9,465 bases of DNA from positions 1 to 9,465 of the forward strand of contig CAZVKL010000037.1 in NCBI GenBank assembly GCA_964627845.1. Reading direction: 5' to 3'. Shown piece after piece: positions 6,444-9,465 of this stretch. The position numbers were made by a program, and so were the translations under genes. This DNA is from DUUI01 sp964627845. GTDB lineage: Bacteria > Bacillota_I > Bacilli_A > Erysipelotrichales > Erysipelotrichaceae. Within the stretch, counting starts at the first letter, position 1. Each line of letters begins with the position of its first letter. The notes beneath the pieces are model-generated. The model saw nothing but the letters and a program-made list of their open reading frames with translations. It had not been told where the DNA came from and searched no databases.

Positions 6444-6448
6444 GTAGG

Positions 6449-6604
6449 CTATTTAATTTTACGTTTATAATCTTGAATCCACTTAGGTTGACTGCTATCA
6501 CATCCGGCACAACCATGTTTTTCTCTGTTTTTAATCATTTTAACTATCGATAATAGGATTGCCAAGGCAATGATACTAAGAATAATGATGTCAGCTAAAG
6601 TCAT
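6449..6604 (-). CDS. FeoB-associated Cys-rich membrane protein
   Basis: A 51-residue protein. It starts at ATG 6604 inside the end of feoB, overlapping it by 14 bases in another frame, and ends in TAG. Residues 1-25 are hydrophobic (LADIIILSIIALAILLSIV), predicting a single N-terminal membrane span. This is followed by a short basic stretch, then GCAGC (31-35), a CxxC motif. This layout (one membrane helix, then a Cys pair near the middle, then a short charged tail) matches small FeoB-associated Cys-rich proteins that sit at the end of feo operons in Firmicutes. Whether it binds iron or stabilises FeoB is inferred only. No separate ribosome binding site is obvious, so translation is probably coupled to feoB. 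Identification is good but the short length limits certainty. Confidence 0.85.
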   Translation of the reverse strand: MTLADIIILSIIALAILLSIVKMIKNREKHGCAGCDSSQPKWIQDYKRKIK

Positions 6605-8732
6605 GAGTGACAGTCTCCCTTCTAATTAAGTTACTAAGACTAAAGACAATCAGTAAGATTAAGCCAAAGATACCTAGTAAGATTAAGAGAGATTGGTAAT
6701 CAATGCTTAATGTTTCTGGAATCTGTCTAGAAACAAAATCCAATGTTTGTTTTTCTGTCGCAACCGTATTTCTAAAAAATAGCGATCCAACTTGATAACT
6801 TATCATCGCGAAGATATAGGCTAAACCTGTTTGAAAGAGTATAGCCATTAATGTTAATTTTAATGATCCCAGCTCTTTTCTCATTGCGCCAATGGCAGCG
6901 ATACAAGGACTAGAGAATAAGATAAAGATAATGAATGAGAAGGCAGATACTTGAGAGAAGACGACTGGCGCACTCGATGAGATTGAGGCAAAAGTAGTCA
7001 CGACAACCTCTTTAGCCACCATTCCAGAGAGGGCGGCAGTGACGGGTACCCATGAATCACCAAACCCTAATGGAATAAAGACATAGCGTAAGGCATTGCC
7101 CAGTTGCGCAAGGATGGATTGACTAATTTGATCGTCTGTTAAAAATTGTAAACTTGGACTGAAATGAGATAAGACCCAAAGTATTGTAACGGAAACAAAG
7201 ATGACGGTTCCAGCTTTCTTGACAAACCCTTTGGCTTTATCCCACATATGAATCAGTAATGATTTCACTGTCGGAATTTTATATTCAGGTAATTCCATTA
7301 TAAATGGAGAGGGACGTCCTCCAAAGCTCTTTGTTTTCTTTAGTATTATTCCAGCTAAGATGACTACTAAGAAGGCTAATAGATAAATCATTGGTCCGAC
7401 CCAAGCCATGGTTGGAAATAAGAGTGCGATAAACATCGCAAACACAGGGACTTTGGCTGAGCAAGGAATAAAGGGTGTTAAGATAATTGTCATCTTTCGA
7501 TCATTTTCAGATTCGATTGTTCTCGAAGCCATTATTCCAGGAATACTACAACCAGTTCCAATTAACATTGGGATAAAGGATCTTCCCGATAAGCCAAACT
7601 TTCTAAAAACTCGATCTAAGATAAAGGCGACTCGTGCCATATAGCCTGTGTCTTCTAAAATAGAGAGTAATAAGAATAGGACAACGAGTTGTGGTACGAA
7701 GGTAAAGATAGCACCAATGCTGTTAAAAATTCCGTCTACGACCAATGATCTGACCCAATCGGATGTATTAACCATGATTAAGAAGTTATTGAGAACTTCA
7801 GAGAGTGAACCAATGAGTGATTCCATAAATTGAATGCCATAATCACCGACGGTTGTAATGGAAATATAGTAGACAAGTCCCATAATCAAGAAGAAGATTG
7901 GTAAGCCTAAGACTCGATGAGTTAATAGTTTGTCTATTTTATCAGTCACAGATAGGATGAGAGGTTGTTTATAGGAGCTAACTTGAATAATTTCGGTGAC
8001 TTTATCATACCGTTGAGAAATAATGATGGCTTCAGAATCATCCTCGTATTTCTCTTCTAAGGGTTGGATGATTTTTTCAATGGACTTAATTTTTGTTGGT
8101 TCTAAATTGAGTTGTTCGTATAAATGTTCGTCTCTTTCAAAAGCTTTGATTGCGTCAAATCGCAAGCTCGATTGGAAACGATTTAAATAGGATTCAATTT
8201 GATAGATAGCGTCTGAGACATCTTCGCTAAAACAATTTAGTTTAGAGCTCTTAGGGTAGAGATTAATTATTTGATCGATTAAATCATCAATTCCCTTGTT
8301 GTGTTTAGCGACGACTTCTACGACTTTCGCGTCTAATAACTTAGATAAATGGTCGACATGAATTTCATCGTGACGAGCTCTTACAACATCCATCATGTTT
8401 AAACAAACAATGACTGGAATTTTCATTTCTAAAAGCTGTGTAGTTAAAAAAAGGTTGCGCTCAAGATTGCTGGCATCAACGACATTGATGATGGCATCTG
8501 GTTTTTCGTTAACTAAAAAATCTCTTGCGATGACTTCCTCAAGAGTATAAGGGGATAATGAATAAATTCCGGGTAAATCAATAAGGGTAATCTCTTTGTG
8601 TTTTTTTAAGAGTCCTTCTTTCTTTTCTACAGTGACTCCTGGCCAGTTACCAACATGTTGGGCGGACCCAGTTAACACATTAAAAAGAGTTGTTTTACCA
8701 CTATTGGGATTCCCTGCGATCGCAATTCTCAT
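6591..8732 (-). CDS. feoB: Ferrous iron transport protein B
   Basis: Membrane ferrous-iron transporter with a cytosolic GTPase domain. The 713 residues from ATG 8732 are in the normal range. G domain: G1 GNPNSGKT (7-14), G2 region around NWPGVT (29-34), G3 DLPG (52-55), G4 NMMD (112-115). A helical GDI-like domain follows (about 170-255), then the membrane portion from about 275 with repeated Gate regions: IGTGCSIPGIMASRT (391-405), PCSAKVPVFA (423-432) and FSSPCIAAIGAMRKELGS (606-623). Cys395, Cys424 and Cys610 lie in these gate segments, as is typical. A hydrophobic C-terminal segment (about 680-698) adds a last span. An in-frame TTG at 8741 would extend the protein by three residues but overlaps feoA; the ATG one base after the feoA stop is preferred. 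No truncation or missing GTPase residue is seen. It ends in TGA, the only TGA stop in the window's intact genes. Confidence 0.97.
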   Translation of the reverse strand: MRIAIAGNPNSGKTTLFNVLTGSAQHVGNWPGVTVEKKEGLLKKHKEITLIDLPGIYSLSPYTLEEVIARDFLVNEKPDAIINVVDASNLERNLFLTTQLLEMKIPVIVCLNMMDVVRARHDEIHVDHLSKLLDAKVVEVVAKHNKGIDDLIDQIINLYPKSSKLNCFSEDVSDAIYQIESYLNRFQSSLRFDAIKAFERDEHLYEQLNLEPTKIKSIEKIIQPLEEKYEDDSEAIIISQRYDKVTEIIQVSSYKQPLILSVTDKIDKLLTHRVLGLPIFFLIMGLVYYISITTVGDYGIQFMESLIGSLSEVLNNFLIMVNTSDWVRSLVVDGIFNSIGAIFTFVPQLVVLFLLLSILEDTGYMARVAFILDRVFRKFGLSGRSFIPMLIGTGCSIPGIMASRTIESENDRKMTIILTPFIPCSAKVPVFAMFIALLFPTMAWVGPMIYLLAFLVVILAGIILKKTKSFGGRPSPFIMELPEYKIPTVKSLLIHMWDKAKGFVKKAGTVIFVSVTILWVLSHFSPSLQFLTDDQISQSILAQLGNALRYVFIPLGFGDSWVPVTAALSGMVAKEVVVTTFASISSSAPVVFSQVSAFSFIIFILFSSPCIAAIGAMRKELGSLKLTLMAILFQTGLAYIFAMISYQVGSLFFRNTVATEKQTLDFVSRQIPETLSIDYQSLLILLGIFGLILLIVFSLSNLIRRETVTHDFS

Positions 8733-8733
8733 G

Positions 8734-8958
8734 TTATACAACTTCCACTTCTATATTTTTTGCGTCTTCCCTTCTTAATGAGAGTTCATAACCTCTGACT
8801 CTAATCTCGATTGGATCTCCTAATGGCGCAATTTTTCTTATCACAATAATTTGTTTTTTGGTTAATCCCATATCCATTAAACGTCTGCGAATATGTTTTT
8901 CACCTTTTATTGAGACGATTTTTACTTCTTGGCCAATCTTGGCTTCATTTAATGTCAT
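8734..8958 (-). CDS. feoA: Ferrous iron transport protein A (FeoA)
   Basis: Small cytosolic SH3-like protein that works with FeoB in Fe2+ import. Its 74 residues show the FeoA pattern: a short N-terminal strand, IKGEKHIRRRLMDMGLTKKQ (18-37; the RRRLMDMGL motif is characteristic), then PLGDPIEIRVRGYELSLRREDA (45-66) and a C-terminal strand ending EVEVV. GGAG (8964-8967) is five bases before the ATG in the minus orientation. It is the first gene of the feoA-feoB operon: its TAA ends one base before the feoB ATG. It is fed by a good promoter at 8996-9024 and a Fur-like site at 9046-9060. Confidence 0.96.
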   Translation of the reverse strand: MTLNEAKIGQEVKIVSIKGEKHIRRRLMDMGLTKKQIIVIRKIAPLGDPIEIRVRGYELSLRREDAKNIEVEVV

Positions 8959-8972
8959 TGTTTCTCCATTTG

Positions 8973-8986
8973 TTAGCCTTGGCTAA
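8973..8986. promoter_or_regulatory. Perfect 6-2-6 inverted repeat in the feoA leader
   Basis: TTAGCC (8973-8978) - TT - GGCTAA (8981-8986) is a perfect inverted repeat. It falls just after the predicted feoA transcription start (about 8989), at roughly +4 to +17, and a few bases upstream of the ribosome binding site. It resembles the palindromes recognised by DtxR-family metal regulators (TTAGG/CCTAA type), but the match is only partial and no such regulator is in the window. It may instead be a short RNA hairpin with a four-base loop close to the ribosome binding site. Confidence 0.5.
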
Positions 8987-8995
8987 TTCATAGAC

Positions 8996-9024
8996 AGTTT
9001 AGTCATCTTCATCTCGCTTGTCAA
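8996..9024 (-). promoter_or_regulatory. feoA promoter
   Basis: On the minus strand, consensus -35 TTGACA (9024-9019), a 17-base spacer, and -10 TAAACT (9001-8996). The predicted transcription start is near 8989, giving a leader of about 31 bases to the feoA ATG at 8958. Confidence 0.78.
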
Positions 9025-9045
9025 GAAATGTGTTCAAACTAACAA

Positions 9046-9060
9046 TGATAATCGTTATCA
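9046..9060. promoter_or_regulatory. Fur box
   Basis: TGATAATCGTTATCA differs at one base from the 7-1-7 Fur consensus TGATAATnATTATCA used in Bacillus-type genomes. It lies 21 bases upstream of the feoA -35, in the intergenic region shared by the feo operon and the divergent permease gene, so it could regulate either. Its location beside an iron-uptake operon supports the assignment. Confidence 0.82.
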
Positions 9061-9162
9061 ATGTGCGATAATAAAAGACACATTATAGAGATGTGTTTGT
9101 CTGGTTTTCTCGGATAGATTATCAATAAAAATTATTTTCTCTTAGTGAATAGAATATCAATA

Positions 9163-9171
9163 TGGTATTAT
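9163..9171 (+). promoter_or_regulatory. Candidate extended -10 of the permease gene
   Basis: TGGTATTAT matches the extended -10 with one mismatch. The predicted start near 9178 leaves a short leader with AGGAGG (9186-9191), seven bases before the ATG at 9199. The -35 is poor (TTAGTG at 9142-9147). A second candidate extended -10, TGCGATAAT, lies at 9064-9072. Confidence 0.5.
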
Positions 9172-9198
9172 TAGAAAAAGACTTTAGGAGGATGGCTT

Positions 9199-9465
9199 AT
9201 GAGTCCAGAGATCGGTGGATTAATTATCTTAATAATTGGGATTGCGCTTTATATCAGTGAGGTAATTCCAGCAGCGTTAACCAGTATCTTACTTTGTTTT
9301 CTGATGGTTCTTTTTAATTTTGCGCCTAGTGAAGTTGCTTTTGGGGGCTTTATCAATGATACCAATCTCTTGATTTTAGGATTGTCTGTTATTGGGATAT
9401 CCATTGTTGATAGTGGACTTTCAGAATTAATTGGCTCCAAATTATACAGAGTGTCTAAAGGAAAT
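9199..9465 (+). CDS. SLC13/DASS-like permease, N-terminal part
   Basis: Partial: 89 codons, open to the window edge. The N terminus is markedly hydrophobic with probable membrane spans around residues 6-20, 25-42 and 57-70. Sequence such as SEVIPAALTSILLC (20-33), FINDTNLLILGLSVIGISIVD (51-71) and SGLSELIG (72-79) resembles the opening of SLC13/anion permease (CitT-type) proteins, which are Na+-coupled carriers of dicarboxylates, sulfate or related anions. The substrate cannot be told from this fragment, and ArsB/NhaD-type carriers in the same superfamily are alternatives. The ATG is chosen because AGGAGG (9186-9191) lies seven bases upstream. It is divergent from feoA across a 240-base regulatory gap that holds a Fur-like box, so iron-linked expression is possible. 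Confidence 0.7.
   Translation, partial: MSPEIGGLIILIIGIALYISEVIPAALTSILLCFLMVLFNFAPSEVAFGGFINDTNLLILGLSVIGISIVDSGLSELIGSKLYRVSKGN

Noticed and set aside
9076..9102. ACACAT...ATGTGT stem-loop in the feoA/permease gap
   Set aside because: Only six pairs, no T-run and no known leader fold; I could not match it to a riboswitch or small RNA.
9091..9117. Eight-codon ATG frame that could be a leader peptide before the permease
   Set aside because: No good ribosome binding site, no attenuator structure after it, and the nearer promoter (9163-9171) lies downstream of it.
9114..9140. Second Fur-like site (GATTATCAATAAAAATTATT)
   Set aside because: Only one half-site matches well; the rest is explained by local AT richness.
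1..9465. A new defence system, CRISPR array, tRNA, rRNA or insertion sequence
   Set aside because: I read both strands for spaced direct repeats, cloverleaf motifs, transposase domains and terminal inverted repeats and saw none; the genes are known housekeeping, signalling and iron-uptake families.

Overview
This window looks like ordinary chromosomal DNA from a low-GC, Gram-positive-type bacterium (Bacillota or a close relative). I infer this from the AT-rich base composition, strong AGGAGG-type ribosome binding sites, TG-extended -10 promoters, a DarA-type c-di-AMP receptor, a DUF951 gene beside ychF, and a FeoB-associated Cys-rich small protein. The genetic code is the standard bacterial one: tryptophan is TGG, and TAA, TGA and TAG all end genes here. 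An Erysipelotrichia- or Izemoplasma-like lineage is possible, but I cannot fix the genus by reading.

Layout from left to right: (1) 22-405, minus strand, a decayed gene for a helix-turn-helix plus coiled-coil protein (DUF536-like), with stop codons and frameshifts. It abuts a bidirectional terminator that overlaps the end of rarA. (2) rarA, minus strand, back-to-back with a four-gene plus-strand operon dtd-folD-DUF951-ychF, which ends in a strong hairpin terminator near 4333-4357. The 43-bp gap between rarA and dtd holds back-to-back -10 elements placed so close to both start codons that both mRNAs may be leaderless. (3) A 4329-4494 regulatory gap with two inverted repeats and a consensus extended -10, followed by the operon darA-pta-DUF937. 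(4) A bidirectional terminator at 6415-6443, shared with the converging iron operon. (5) The minus-strand operon feoA-feoB-FeoB-associated protein. The last gene (51 codons, CxxC motif) overlaps the 3' end of feoB. (6) A 240-bp divergent control region with a near-consensus Fur box, a good sigma-A-type promoter for feoA and a perfect six-base inverted repeat just downstream of the predicted transcription start. (7) The 5' end of a membrane permease resembling the SLC13/DASS anion transporters, cut by the window edge.

How the genes work together: the left half is housekeeping and translation/genome quality control (RarA at stalled forks, Dtd clearing D-amino acids from tRNA, FolD making one-carbon folates, YchF on ribosomes). 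The middle couples a c-di-AMP receptor gene to the acetyl-CoA/acetyl-phosphate enzyme. The right is ferrous iron import under probable Fur control.

I found no CRISPR array, tRNA, rRNA, insertion sequence or defence system, and nothing I would call a new biological system. The observations most worth following are the possible leaderless rarA/dtd promoter pair, the two-operator feo control region, the decayed HTH gene, and the palindromes upstream of darA.
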